A DNA stretch of 64,000 nt from Haloferax gibbonsii ATCC 33959 (GCF_000336775.1 NZ_AOLJ01000012.1:1-64000); one strand, 5' to 3'. Positions 8,218-17,518 are shown, numbered from the stretch's first letter. Translations and numbers: made by a program. The notes: generated by a model not told the origin, from the letters alone.

Positions 8218-9396
8218 TCAGAACTTGTCTTGGATGATGCCGAGCGTCTCCTCGCGGTCGTCCCACGCCACGAAGATTGCGACGGAGGTCGCGGAGGTGA
8301 TGGCGTCGTGGATGTTGATGCCGGCGTCGGACAGCGGCTGAACGATGTCGAGGATGACGCCGGGGCGGTTCGGGAGTTCGCCGCCGGTGACGCGGACGAC
8401 GGCGATGTCGTCTTCGACGGTGACCGAAGACAGCGCGTCGTCGGCGACGACGCGGTCGTGGAGGACGGCCTCGGCCCGGTCGGAGTCGTCTTCGAGGACG
8501 TAGAACGTGATAGAGTCCATCCCGGAGGCGACCGAGTCGACGTTGATGTCCTCTTCTCGGAGGGCTGCCGAGAGGTCCGCGAGGATTCCAGGTCGGTTGC
8601 GAATCGCTCGCCCGGCGACGGTGAGACACGCGAGGGGCTCTTCCTGCATGTCGATGAGGTTGTGGAACTCGCCTTCGATGAGCGTCCCGCCGGTGAGCAG
8701 GTCGCCGTGCTGGTAGTGGACGACCCGAACGTCGAGCGCCGCGTCCTTGTACGAGAGCGCGGACGGCGCGACGACTTCTGCCCCGCGGAACGAGAGGTTC
8801 CGGAGTTCGTCGACGGTGATGCGGCCGACGTTGCGCGCGCCTTCGACGACGCGCGGGTCGCCGGTCATGACGCCCTCCACGTCGGTCACGATGACGACCT
8901 CGTCGGCGTCCATGTAGTTGCCGAGCATCACGGCGGAGGTGTCGGAGCCGCCGCGGCCGAGCGTCGTGATTTCGCCGTCGTGGTTCTGCGCGAGGAAGCC
9001 GGTGATGACCGGGACGACGCCGTCGAGTTCGGCGGCGAGCTTCGCGGCCCGCTCTCGGGTCGCCTCGACGTCGACCTCGCCGAGGTCGTTCGTGATGACC
9101 GGCCACTCGTCGGTGCCGGGTTCGACGAACAGGGCGTTGACGCCGCGGGCGGCCAGCGCCGCCTTGAGCATGCGCACGCTGGTCCGCTCGCCCATCGAGA
9201 CGATTTCGGCTCGGTCGCGGTCGTCGGCCTCGAACTTGATTTCGTCGAGGAGGTCGTCGGTCGTCGAGCCCATCGCGGAGGCGACGACGGCGATTTCGTG
9301 GCCGTGTTCGACGGCCGCGGCGATGGAGTCCGCGGCGCGGTTGATTCGGTCGCCGCTACCGAGCGAGGTGCCGCCGAACTTCGCGACTACGCGCAT
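8218..9396 (-). CDS. lysC: Aspartate kinase
   Basis: A 392-residue aspartokinase catalysing the first step of the aspartate pathway to threonine, methionine and lysine or homoserine. The N-terminal kinase domain starts with VAKFGGTSLG and includes TLGRGGSDTSAV. Two ACT regulatory domains follow, the first near 262 (ACLTVAGRAIRNRPGILADL) and the second near 330 (RVTGGELPNRPGVILDI), implying feedback control by an amino acid. It is monofunctional, with no homoserine dehydrogenase fusion. It supplies the pathway used by the metX/metY block 27 kb away. Confidence 0.96.
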   Translation of the reverse strand: MRVVAKFGGTSLGSGDRINRAADSIAAAVEHGHEIAVVASAMGSTTDDLLDEIKFEADDRDRAEIVSMGERTSVRMLKAALAARGVNALFVEPGTDEWPVITNDLGEVDVEATRERAAKLAAELDGVVPVITGFLAQNHDGEITTLGRGGSDTSAVMLGNYMDADEVVIVTDVEGVMTGDPRVVEGARNVGRITVDELRNLSFRGAEVVAPSALSYKDAALDVRVVHYQHGDLLTGGTLIEGEFHNLIDMQEEPLACLTVAGRAIRNRPGILADLSAALREEDINVDSVASGMDSITFYVLEDDSDRAEAVLHDRVVADDALSSVTVEDDIAVVRVTGGELPNRPGVILDIVQPLSDAGINIHDAITSATSVAIFVAWDDREETLGIIQDKF

Positions 9397-9583
9397 CGTC
9401 CCTCCGGTGCGTCGCGTCGCTTCGGGGCTTCGTTGGTAAACATGCGAGGGGCTAACGCGGGGGGACGTATAACTATGTCCTCCGGTTCAACCGTTGCCGT
9501 CACCCGCGAATCCGGCGACGAGACGGCTCGTACCGCCGCCTCGCGTGCGGAGATTTATCACCGAAGGCGCGGTACGTTCGGGC

Positions 9584-10012
9584 ATGGATGTCAGAGACGC
9601 CGTGGACACCGACGCCGAGGCGCTCGCCGCCGTCGCGGACGCGCCGATACGGGCGATGCGGCGGCTGATACGCGACCGGACGGTCCGTCTCGCCACCGCC
9701 GACACGGGCTCCGACCCGAACGCCGACGCGCCGGCCGACGACGAACCGGTGCTCGGGTTCGTCGGCTTCGACGTCCGCGACGGCGTCCTCCACGTCACTC
9801 GACTCGGCGGGACCGAGCCGGCGGTGCGACGGCTGCTCGAAGAGCCGCTCCGCTTCGCCAGCGCCGAGAGCCTGCCGGTCGAGGTGCTCGTCCTCGAATC
9901 CGAGCGGCCGCTGTGCGACGCGGTCGAGCACGCCGGGTTCGACCGGGTGGGCCACGGCCCCCGGTTCGAGGGTGCGCCGACCGTCCGGTACGTCCTCGAC
10001 GAGACGGGGTAA
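9584..10012 (+). CDS. GNAT-like acetyltransferase family protein
   Basis: A 142-residue protein with the GNAT order of an N-terminal helix pair, strand GFVGFDVRDGVLHVTRLGGT, helix AVRRLLEEPLRF, strand VEVLVLES and a C-terminal AGFDRVGHGPRF segment like the usual GF-x-x-x-G end. The acetyl-CoA loop is not a clear Q/RxxGxG/A, so catalytic activity is uncertain. The start ATG at 9584 is preferred because a TATA-like GATTTATCA lies about 30 bases upstream; the longer frame from 9494 would run through that promoter. Substrate unknown. Confidence 0.7.
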   Translation: MDVRDAVDTDAEALAAVADAPIRAMRRLIRDRTVRLATADTGSDPNADAPADDEPVLGFVGFDVRDGVLHVTRLGGTEPAVRRLLEEPLRFASAESLPVEVLVLESERPLCDAVEHAGFDRVGHGPRFEGAPTVRYVLDETG

Positions 10013-10165
10013 TCCAGCCCGCGGGTCGCGGCCGCCCAGTTCGCTCCCGTCGCGCGCAACGAGGGCGCGGTCGGCGAGAACCGACGGAGGGCATACATAC
10101 CTCCCTCTCGTTTGGTGGCCCATGGCCGACCGACACGGAAACCAACCGCCGGAAGTGAGACGACC

Positions 10166-10975
10166 GTGACCGCGGTCGAGGAACTGTTCGTCTCGCTCGC
10201 GGGGTCGAACCCCGTGATGCAGGGCCTCCTCGGGGGCATCGTCATCGCCGGCATGAACATGCTGGGCGCGCTTCTCATTCTCGTCTGGCGCGACCCCTCG
10301 AAGCGCTCGCTCGACACGCTTCTCGGCTTCGCCGCCGGCGTCATGCTCGCCGCGAGTTTCACGAGCCTCATCCTCCCCGGCATCGAGGCGGCGGGCGGGA
10401 GTCCGATTCCCGTCCTCGTCGGCTTCGTCATCGGCGTCGTCGTCCTCGACCAAGCGGACCTGTGGATTCCGCACGTCCACATCCTCGTGACCGGCAAGAC
10501 CCGGACGGACGCCCCTGAGACGGAAACGAAGATGGCCTCGGTTATCCTGTTTATCGTCGCCATCACCATCCACAACATGCCCGAGGGCCTCGCCGTCGGG
10601 GTCGGCTTCGGCTCCGGCGACCTCGGGACGGCAATCCCGCTGATGCTCGCCATCGGCATCCAGAACATCCCCGAGGGGCTGGCGGTCTCCATCGCCGCCG
10701 TCAACGCCGGCCTCCGAAACACGACCTACGCGACGTTCGCTGGCATCCGCGCCGGTCTCGTGGAGATTCCGCTCGCCGTCTTCGGCGCGTGGGCCATCCA
10801 GTACGCCTCGGCGCTCCTCCCCTACGCGATGGGCTTCGCCGCCGGCGCGATGCTGTTCGTCATCTCCGACGAAATCGTCCCCGAGACGCACTCGAACGGC
10901 CACGAGCGCGTGGCGACGTTCGGGACGATGGTCGGCGTCATCGTGATGCTCTATCTCGACGTGACGCTCGGGTAG
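10166..10975 (+). CDS. ZIP family metal transporter
   Basis: A 269-residue membrane protein with about eight hydrophobic segments. The two signature metal-binding helices are present: HNMPEG (136-141) and QNIPEG (166-171), typical of the GufA/ZIP branch that carries Zn2+ or other divalent cations into the cytoplasm. The GTG at 10166 starts right before the first amphipathic helix; in-frame TTG/GTG codons at 10112-10115 would add a hydrophilic 17-18 residue tail without family support. A TATA-like gcatacatac lies near 10091-10100. No metal regulator is adjacent. Confidence 0.88.
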   Translation: MTAVEELFVSLAGSNPVMQGLLGGIVIAGMNMLGALLILVWRDPSKRSLDTLLGFAAGVMLAASFTSLILPGIEAAGGSPIPVLVGFVIGVVVLDQADLWIPHVHILVTGKTRTDAPETETKMASVILFIVAITIHNMPEGLAVGVGFGSGDLGTAIPLMLAIGIQNIPEGLAVSIAAVNAGLRNTTYATFAGIRAGLVEIPLAVFGAWAIQYASALLPYAMGFAAGAMLFVISDEIVPETHSNGHERVATFGTMVGVIVMLYLDVTLG

Positions 10976-11031
10976 TCGAAGCGGCTCGGCGCGCGAAAAC
11001 AGGGCGCACCGGGACGCCGCAAACACAGGAG

Positions 11032-11052
11032 TTCGAGTGGAAGCGAAGGGGT
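11032..11052 (+). repeat. Weak ORB-like 21-mer
   Basis: TTCGAGTGGAAGCGAAGGGG followed by T. It shares the GCGAAGGGGT end and spacing with the origin ORBs but has a divergent left half. It is in the convergent gap between the ZIP transporter and the flavin oxidoreductase. Confidence 0.3.
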
Positions 11053-11096
11053 TCAGTCGCCGGTTCGGCGTCAGAGAGTCCGGTGTCGAGGGCGCG

Positions 11097-12224
11097 TCAG
11101 TCGTCGGCGAGCGGCGGGTCCGACGGGACCTCGTGGTCCGAGAGCCCGGCAGTCGGCGCGAGGAACTTCGCCGGGTCGAACGCGTCGAGGTCGTCGCCGG
11201 CGGCCACGCGCGCCGGCCAGTCCGGGTTGGCGAGCGCGCTCGTCCCCAGCGTGAACAGGTCCGCGCCGGCGTCGACGGCGGCACGCGCCGCGTCCGGGTC
11301 GCCGAGACCGCCGTTGGCGATAACGACCGTGTCGTCCGTGACGTACTCGGCGGCGGCCTCGGCGAGCGAGGGACCGTCCGCGCCGAAGGTCGGGCTCGTC
11401 GCGTCGGTCTCGGTCGTGTGGACGTAGTCGGCTCCGGCGGCCGAGAGCGCCTCGAAGAAGACCGCGGCCGCGTCCTCGCCCTCGGGCCACTCGTAGTCGC
11501 CGTCGGTCACTTTCTCCTGCGAGACGCGGACGCCGACGACGAACTCCTCGGGGACCGCGTCGGCGACCGCAGAAAGGACCTCGGCGGGGAACTTGACGCG
11601 AGACTCGGGCCCGCCGCCGTACTCGTCGTCGCGCTGGTTCGCGTCCGCCGCGAGGAACTCGTTGAGCAGATAGCCGTTCGCGCCGTGGAGTTCCACGCCG
11701 TCGAAGCCGGCTTCGACCGCGTTCCTCGCCGCCTGTACGAAGCCCTCACGAGCGGTTTCGAGGTCCGCCTCGTCGGCCGCCTTCGGGACGGCGAACTCGC
11801 CGCTTCCGCCGTAGGCCTCCGCCTTCTGGCCGTCGGGCTGGACCGCGGAGGGCGCGAGCGTCCGGTCGCCGTCGAGGTGCGGGTTCCCCTGCGACTGCGC
11901 CCCGGCGTGCATCAACTGCGCGAAAATCGGCGTGTCGACCTCGTGGACGGCGTCCGTGACGTTCGTCCACGCCTCGACGTGGTCGTCGGTGACGAGCCCC
12001 GGCTGGTTCAGATAGCCCTGGCTGTACGCGTCGTCCGTGTAGACGCCCTCGGTGACGAGGAATCCGAACCCGCCGTCGGCGAACTTCCGGTAGTAGTGGG
12101 CCATCTCGTTCGTCGCCAACCCCTCGTCGGTGGCGCTGATACGCGTCATCGGTGCCAACCCGGCCCGGTTAGCGAGCGACAGGTCGTTCAGGCTCGTCGC
12201 GTCGAACAGCGCGTCGTCAGTCAT
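11097..12224 (-). CDS. Old-yellow-enzyme-type NADH:flavin oxidoreductase
   Basis: A 375-residue FMN-dependent TIM-barrel enzyme of the OYE family. Evidence: N-terminal NRAGLAPMTRISA, substrate-loop LMHAGAQS, the ELHGANGYLLNEFL segment that follows the FMN-binding strand, NQRDDEYGG, and the C-terminal phosphate-binding VIANGGLGD and GTSALANPDW. Such enzymes reduce alpha,beta-unsaturated carbonyls or nitro compounds; the natural substrate is unknown. It has no fused FeS/NADPH domain, as in short OYEs. The start MTDDALFD is chosen because the longer frame to 12512 runs antisense through polymerase D. Confidence 0.92.
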   Translation of the reverse strand: MTDDALFDATSLNDLSLANRAGLAPMTRISATDEGLATNEMAHYYRKFADGGFGFLVTEGVYTDDAYSQGYLNQPGLVTDDHVEAWTNVTDAVHEVDTPIFAQLMHAGAQSQGNPHLDGDRTLAPSAVQPDGQKAEAYGGSGEFAVPKAADEADLETAREGFVQAARNAVEAGFDGVELHGANGYLLNEFLAADANQRDDEYGGGPESRVKFPAEVLSAVADAVPEEFVVGVRVSQEKVTDGDYEWPEGEDAAAVFFEALSAAGADYVHTTETDATSPTFGADGPSLAEAAAEYVTDDTVVIANGGLGDPDAARAAVDAGADLFTLGTSALANPDWPARVAAGDDLDAFDPAKFLAPTAGLSDHEVPSDPPLADD

Positions 12225-12358
12225 CACCGGTTCTGCGCGCGTCGCGGATAAAAACCGACGGCGGAATGGTCCCGACCCCCGCACATCCGGCGTGCTATCA
12301 GGGCGCACGAAGGGCGGGAAACGAGTCGACGGCACAGGAAAACCACGCAGTCGCCGTC

Positions 12359-13951
12359 TCAGGAGAACTTCCGAACCGTCATGTTCAGCGTGTCGAGGTC
12401 GACGATGGGGGCGTAGCCGGCGTCGGGGTCGATGTTGACGGACTTCTGGAAGTCGGTCTGGGCCTGCCAGCAGCCGGAGTTGACCGCGAGAACGTTGTGG
12501 TACTTGCCCCACCCGAGCTTGTGGACGTGGCCGGTGTGGAAGATGTCGGGCACGTCCTCCATGACGAGGTAGTCGAGTTCCTCGGGCGCGAGGCGGGTGT
12601 GGCCCCCGAACTGCGGCGCGACGTGGCGCTTTTTCAGGAGCTGATACATCGCCTTGTGCGGCTCGTCGTAGCTCGCCTTATCCGCCGGCAGCTCGGCGAT
12701 GACCTCGTCGAGCGAGACGCCGTGGTACATGAGAACGTTGACCCCTTCGAGCGTGATCATCGAGGGATTGCTCGTGATTCGAGCGTCGTGGGCCGACATG
12801 ATGTCGCGGAGTTCGTCGTCGAAGCCGGGCTGTGGCTCCGCGAGTCGGACGGCGTCGTGGTTGCCCGGAATCATCACGATGTCGAGGTCGCCGGGCACCG
12901 ATTTGAGGTGCTCCGAGAACGACTCGTACTGCTCGTAGATGTCGATGACGTCGAGTTCCTCGTCCTGATTCGGATAGACGCCGACGCCCTCGACCATGTC
13001 GCCGGCGATGAGGAGGTACTCGATGCGCTCCGCCTCCTCGGTGTGGAGCCAGTCCGCGAACCGGTTCCACGCGTCGGCCATGAACTCCTGGCTGCCGACG
13101 TGGACGTCCGAGATGAGCGCCGCCTGCACGTCCCTGTCGGCGGTGTTGGGGCGGTGGCTCCGCGGCACGTCGGGGAAGTGCATCGAGTCGACGAAGAGGA
13201 TGCCCGCGTCGCCAGAGAGCGTCCCCTGCACCGCGATGCACTCGTCCATGAGGAGTTCGTCGACGTAGCCCGCGATGTCCTTGTCCTTCATCACGAGACA
13301 GGGGAACGTCCCCGTCGTGTCTTCGAGTTCGATAATCCAGTGGCCGCTCTTGGTGGAGCGAACGTCGTCGACGAGGCCGATGAGCTCCGCGTCCTCGCCG
13401 CCGGACATGTTCGAGATGGCCTTCGCGGGGCGGTGGTTGACGCGCCCGCGGAGCATCTTCGAGAGTTTCTCGTAGCGGTCGCGGAACACCTTCACGAAGT
13501 CGTCGTACTCGCCGGTGCCCGTCGACTGGCCGGTCATGTCGTTGGCGATTTCGAGGGACCGAAGCGCCGGGTCGACGTTCCGCCCGGTCGGCTCTCCCTC
13601 GGCTTCGGCTGGAGTCGATTGAGCGGTGTGGTCCGCGTTGTCGTGCGATGTTGCAGCGGAAACAGGGGGGTCTGACGCGGCGGTGGCAGACGCGTCGGCG
13701 TCCGTAGCCCGCGCGGCGGCCGAGCCGGTCGATTCCGTTCCCGGCGGGTCCGCGGCGGGGGCGGACGCGAGCACCTCGCGGACGTGGTCGGCGGTGATGC
13801 GAAGCGCGTCGTCCGGGACGGCTTCGACGACGCGGGCGAGGGTGCGGCCGGGGTCGTCGGAGCCGGCGATGAGGGTCACGGCCTCGCGTTCGGCGTTGTA
13901 GCCGCGACCGACGAGCGCCCGGACGATGCGCGCCGGCGTCTCCAGTGGCAC
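12359..13951 (-). CDS. polB: DNA polymerase D small subunit DP1 (3'-5' exonuclease)
   Basis: The proofreading subunit of the archaeal replicative polymerase PolD. Numbered from the GTG at 13951 it has 530 residues: an N-terminal helical domain, a disordered Ala/Ser/Asp linker of about 60 residues, an OB fold (near 185-255), then a calcineurin-like phosphodiesterase with SDVH (281-284), AGDMVEG (316-322), GNHD (363-366) and GHVHKLG metal ligands. A TATA-like TTTTT at 13975-13979 lies 27 bases before the GTG at 13951, so that start suits a leaderless mRNA; the GTG at 13969 would sit upstream of transcription. Divergent from sec11b. Confidence 0.95.
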   Translation of the reverse strand: MPLETPARIVRALVGRGYNAEREAVTLIAGSDDPGRTLARVVEAVPDDALRITADHVREVLASAPAADPPGTESTGSAAARATDADASATAASDPPVSAATSHDNADHTAQSTPAEAEGEPTGRNVDPALRSLEIANDMTGQSTGTGEYDDFVKVFRDRYEKLSKMLRGRVNHRPAKAISNMSGGEDAELIGLVDDVRSTKSGHWIIELEDTTGTFPCLVMKDKDIAGYVDELLMDECIAVQGTLSGDAGILFVDSMHFPDVPRSHRPNTADRDVQAALISDVHVGSQEFMADAWNRFADWLHTEEAERIEYLLIAGDMVEGVGVYPNQDEELDVIDIYEQYESFSEHLKSVPGDLDIVMIPGNHDAVRLAEPQPGFDDELRDIMSAHDARITSNPSMITLEGVNVLMYHGVSLDEVIAELPADKASYDEPHKAMYQLLKKRHVAPQFGGHTRLAPEELDYLVMEDVPDIFHTGHVHKLGWGKYHNVLAVNSGCWQAQTDFQKSVNIDPDAGYAPIVDLDTLNMTVRKFS

Positions 13952-14029
13952 ACCCGGAGTGTGCGACACGCGGCAAAAAGGATGCCGAAACCCAGAACGT
14001 TGAAACCCAGTCCGGGTAAACTGGGAGTG

Positions 14030-14878
14030 ATGAGTGACGACGACGGTCGCCCGCCCTCCCCCGAACCGCGGCGCGGTCCCGCCTCCGACGAAGGCGTACT
14101 AACTCGGCTCCGGACGGCAGAGGAGGGGCCGCTGCTGTTCGTCCGCGAAGTCCTGACGAGCGCGCTCGCCGTGTTGGCCGTCGGGTTGTTCCTGTTCGCG
14201 GTGAGCGGCGTGTGGCCGCCGATGGTCGCCGTCGAAAGCGGGAGCATGGAACCGCACATGCACAAAGGCGACCTCGTGTTCATCACGGGACCGGACCGGT
14301 ACGCCCCGGACGCGTCCGTCGAGGGAACTGCCGTCGTCACCGCCGAGACGGGCGCGGAGGTCGACTATCGGAAGTTCGGCGGCCCCGGCAGCGTCATCGT
14401 CTACGACGACCCCGGGTCGGCAGGGCCCCCGATTATCCACCGGGCGATGTTCTGGGTCGACGAAGGGGAGAACTGGTACGACCGGGCGAACCCCGAGTAC
14501 ATGTCGGCCGACAACTGTCGAGAACTCGCCAACTGTCCCGCGGAGTACGCCGGCTTCATCACGAAAGGCGACAACAACCCGCGGTACGACCAGGTGAGCG
14601 GCATCGCCGACCCGGTCCGACCCGAGTGGGTTCAAGGCGTCGCGCGGGTCCGCATCCCGCTTCTCGGCTGGGTCCGCCTGACGCTCGCCAACTCGATGGC
14701 GACGACGACGCCGGTCGCGCCCGTGTCGATTGATTCCGCTGATTCCGTCGAATCCGTCGACGTGGCGACCGAGGACGTGACGACGGCGGAGCCGACGGTC
14801 GCCAACGTAGCGACGACGGCACCGCTTCCGGTCGAGACGTCGAAGACAGCAGTGCACGGCGACGCGGTCGCGGCGTGA
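14030..14878 (+). CDS. sec11b: Signal peptidase I (Sec11b type)
   Basis: A 282-residue type I signal peptidase cleaving Sec signal peptides at the outer membrane face. Residues 42-63 form a membrane anchor, followed by the Box B Ser72 in VESGSMEPHM, His137 in PIIHRAM (archaeal His replaces bacterial Lys) and Asp181/Asp187 in TKGDNNPRYD. Ser72, His137 and Asp187 agree with the catalytic residues I recall for H. volcanii Sec11b. A second hydrophobic segment is absent; the C-terminal 75 residues are Thr/Val/Asp-rich and disordered. It is divergent from the PolD small subunit gene. Confidence 0.95.
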   Translation: MSDDDGRPPSPEPRRGPASDEGVLTRLRTAEEGPLLFVREVLTSALAVLAVGLFLFAVSGVWPPMVAVESGSMEPHMHKGDLVFITGPDRYAPDASVEGTAVVTAETGAEVDYRKFGGPGSVIVYDDPGSAGPPIIHRAMFWVDEGENWYDRANPEYMSADNCRELANCPAEYAGFITKGDNNPRYDQVSGIADPVRPEWVQGVARVRIPLLGWVRLTLANSMATTTPVAPVSIDSADSVESVDVATEDVTTAEPTVANVATTAPLPVETSKTAVHGDAVAA

Positions 14879-14967
14879 CCCGGGTTCGGTAAGCAGGACT
14901 AAGCAGAGAAGAACTAAGCAGAGCAGAACTTCTACGACGGCTCCGGTCAGAGAGCGACGGTTGTCGT

Positions 14968-16641
14968 TTAGTTGTCGAACCGCGCCTGCACGAACGGCTG
15001 TGCGCTCTCGATGTCGCCGAGCCGGGAGTCCGTCAGCAGGACGGCCTCGGTCTCGTCGATGGGGACAGAAAGACTGATTTCCTTGGTCCGGCCGTAGCGA
15101 CCCTTCGAGACGACGACGGCGTTGACGATGCCGAGCATGTCGAGTTCCGAGATGAGGTCGGTGACGCGGCGCTGGGTGAGTACGTCGGCGTCGATCTCCT
15201 CGCAGAGGCGCTTGTAGATGTTGAACACCTCGCCGGTGTTGATGTTGCGGACGCCGTTTTTCTCCAGGAGGATGATGGCGAAGAGGACGATTTTCGACTG
15301 CGTGGGGAGGGTACGGACGACCTCGACCACCCGGTCGAGTTCGATTTTGTCCTGCGCCTGCCGGACGTGTGCCTCCTCGACGGTGTCGGCCTGCCCGCGC
15401 TCTGCGAGCTCGCCGGCCGTGCGGAGCAGGTCGAGCGCGCGCCGGGCGTCACCGTGTTCCTGCGCGGCGAAGGCGGCGCACAGCGGAATCACGTCGTCGG
15501 TGAGCGCGCCGGGCTTGAACGCCACGTCGGCGCGGTGCTGGAGGATGTCGCGGAGCTGGTTCGCGTCGTACGGTGGGAAGACGATTTCCTCCTCGCCGAG
15601 GCTCGACTTGACCCGGGGGTCGAGGAAGTCGGTGAACTTCAGGTCGTTCGAGATACCCATGATGGAGATGCGGGAGTTGTCGAGTTCGGAGTTCATCCGC
15701 GAGAGGTTGTAGAGGGTGTCGTCGCCCGACTTCTCGACCAGTTTGTCGATTTCGTCGAGCATGATGACGACCACGCGCTCCTTGTAGTCGACGGCGTCGA
15801 AGAACGTCGTGTAGACCCGGTCGGTCGGCCACCCGGTCATCGGCACCGTCTCCATCTCGTCGGCGTCGTCGTCGAGTTCCGCCGCGCGCTCGTCTATCTC
15901 GGCGATGGAGTCGTAGGGCGTGTCCGCGAGGGCGTTCGGGTCTTCCGTCGCCCGCGTGCGCATCTCGTCGAGGCGTTCCTGTTCGGCCTCGATGCGTTCG
16001 ACGTTCTTCTCGATGAACTTGTTCGCCAACTGCGCGAGCACGCGGTACTGCGTGTCCGTCACCTCGCAGTTGATGTACTCGACCTCGCAGGGCACGTCGT
16101 ACTTCTGGGAGGTGGATTCGAGTTCCTGGCTGACGAACTTCGCGCTCGCGGTCTTCCCAGTCCCCGTCTTCCCGTAGATGAGGATGTTCGACGGCGTCTC
16201 CCCGCGCAGGGCGGAGACGAGAATCGTCGCCATCTGGTTTATCTGGTCGGTCCGGTGAGGGAGTTCGTGCGGGGTGTACGACGGACGAAGGACTTCCTTG
16301 TTCTCGAAAATCGGCTCGCCGGCGAGGAGGTCGTCGAACAGCCCCTTCGAACCCTCGTCGTCGTTGAGGACGACCTTGTCGAGACCGACGTCGGGGTCTT
16401 TGTGCTGGTCGAGGTCCTCGTCGGGCGCGTCGGCGTCGGGGCCGATGCTCGCCTGAATGTCGATGTCTTCGGGGGAGACGTCGTCCTCGGCGGCTGGTGT
16501 CGGTGTCTCGGAGGACGCATCGTCAGCGGACGCGTCGGTACTGGGTGCATCGCCGGAGTCGCCGTCGACGGCGCTGTCGTCCGACGTGCTGTTCCCGACT
16601 TCTCCTCGTGCGCCGCCTCGCGGATTCTCTTCCTCGTCCAT
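14968..16641 (-). CDS. orc1: Orc1/Cdc6 replication initiator
   Basis: A 557-residue origin-recognition AAA+ protein that binds ORB elements and loads MCM. An acidic disordered N-terminus (1-100) precedes the ATPase: Walker A GKTGTGKT (157-164), Walker B MLDEID (294-299), sensor 1 GISND, and sensor 2 GDARRAL. An acidic insertion between Walker A and B (about 215-268) is typical of haloarchaeal Orc1. The C-terminal winged helix includes NTGEVFNIYKRLCEEI and QRRVTDLISELDMLGI. It is transcribed away from the adjacent origin, and an ORB lies 8-28 bases before its ATG, suggesting autoregulation. Confidence 0.97.
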   Translation of the reverse strand: MDEEENPRGGARGEVGNSTSDDSAVDGDSGDAPSTDASADDASSETPTPAAEDDVSPEDIDIQASIGPDADAPDEDLDQHKDPDVGLDKVVLNDDEGSKGLFDDLLAGEPIFENKEVLRPSYTPHELPHRTDQINQMATILVSALRGETPSNILIYGKTGTGKTASAKFVSQELESTSQKYDVPCEVEYINCEVTDTQYRVLAQLANKFIEKNVERIEAEQERLDEMRTRATEDPNALADTPYDSIAEIDERAAELDDDADEMETVPMTGWPTDRVYTTFFDAVDYKERVVVIMLDEIDKLVEKSGDDTLYNLSRMNSELDNSRISIMGISNDLKFTDFLDPRVKSSLGEEEIVFPPYDANQLRDILQHRADVAFKPGALTDDVIPLCAAFAAQEHGDARRALDLLRTAGELAERGQADTVEEAHVRQAQDKIELDRVVEVVRTLPTQSKIVLFAIILLEKNGVRNINTGEVFNIYKRLCEEIDADVLTQRRVTDLISELDMLGIVNAVVVSKGRYGRTKEISLSVPIDETEAVLLTDSRLGDIESAQPFVQARFDN

Positions 16642-16648
16642 CGTGAAT

Positions 16649-16669
16649 ACCCCTTTGTTTCAAGTGGAA
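16649..16669 (-). promoter_or_regulatory. ORB element in the orc1 core promoter
   Basis: On the minus strand TTCCACTTGAAACAAAGGGG then T, matching the origin ORB at 18 of 21 positions. It ends 8 bases before the orc1 ATG and overlaps the space between a TATA-like CTATTCC (about 16668-16674) and the start codon. Orc1 bound here would occlude the promoter. Confidence 0.75.
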
Positions 16670-16929
16670 TAGTCGCCCGCAGCGGCGCATACGGTGCGTG
16701 AGGCCGGTGGTAGTCGGCATCTGCGCGTCACGCCGAAGAAGGCGATTCCAGATGATGCAAAGGAACCAAACGAACAGTCGGTACAAAAATCTTACTTCTC
16801 CGACTCGTCTGCCGTCGTTCGACCGGAACTCGACCGGACGGGACCGTTTCAACACGAGCGCTCGATTCGCTCGGGGAACGGAGACTCCTCGCGACCACTG
16901 TCCGGAAGCGCCGGTTGGAGTCGTCAGTC

Positions 16930-17150
16930 GATTGGGGTCGTCGGTTGGAAGTCGGGAGTCAGCTGAGGGTCAGCCGGGGGTCAGTCGATGGGGTCGGCAG
17001 GTCGTGATGGGGTCGGCAGGTCGTATCGACACCGAGAGCGGAACGTCTCGGAGTCGAAACCACGGCCGGGAGTCAGCGATGGGTGAGGAAGGGTTCGGAT
17101 GAGACGAGTAGTTCGAGTCGATCGGAGAACGTAGTCGGATGGGGTCGGGA
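16930..17150 (+). repeat. G-rich iterons (GGGGTCRG-like) in oriC
   Basis: About eight imperfect copies of a GGGGTC(A/G)G or GGGAGTCAG octamer-nonamer occur on the plus strand near 16933, 16954, 16966, 16976, 16990, 17009, 17062 and 17140. Two of them are parts of a perfect 19-base tandem duplication (16987-17005 and 17006-17024). They are unrelated in sequence to the ORBs. Confidence 0.65.
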
Positions 17151-17439
17151 GTCGGATAGAGCTGATCGAATGAGTCGGCCGGCTGGGACGGAGGGAATTG
17201 GGGACAGTGGCGTCGAGGTGAAACGGATCGGTTCGAACAATCGCACTCTGTCGAATCGAACCGCGGGACGCGTCGAGACTCCGAGCGATAGTGGTGGATT
17301 TCGACGAACGGCAGTTGCGCACCGGACACCCGGGCGGCACCACACCGGACTCCCGGTCGACGCGAAACCCACCGGTCCGCGTGGGTGGAGTGGAACTCGG
17401 AGTTGAGTGGACGTCCGACGAGAAAAATCGGTCCCCGAG

Positions 17440-17460
17440 ACCCCTTCGTTTCGTGTGGAA
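17440..17460 (-). repeat. ORB element
   Basis: Minus strand TTCCACACGAAACGAAGGGG then T, differing from the 17790 ORB at one base. It is the first strong ORB left of the unwinding element. Confidence 0.85.
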
Positions 17461-17518
17461 ACGGGTAAAACACGCTTCCGGAGAAATCGAGGGTCTGAGG
17501 ATTTTAGCGACCGTCCTA

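Noticed and set aside
15367-16701. A long plus-strand frame opposite orc1
   Set aside because: Shadow of orc1 with no start signal or recognisable domain.
16987-17024. Possible CRISPR or insertion-sequence remnant because of a 19-base tandem repeat
   Set aside because: Only two copies without spacers, no terminal inverted repeats, no target duplication and no transposase; better read as part of the origin iterons.
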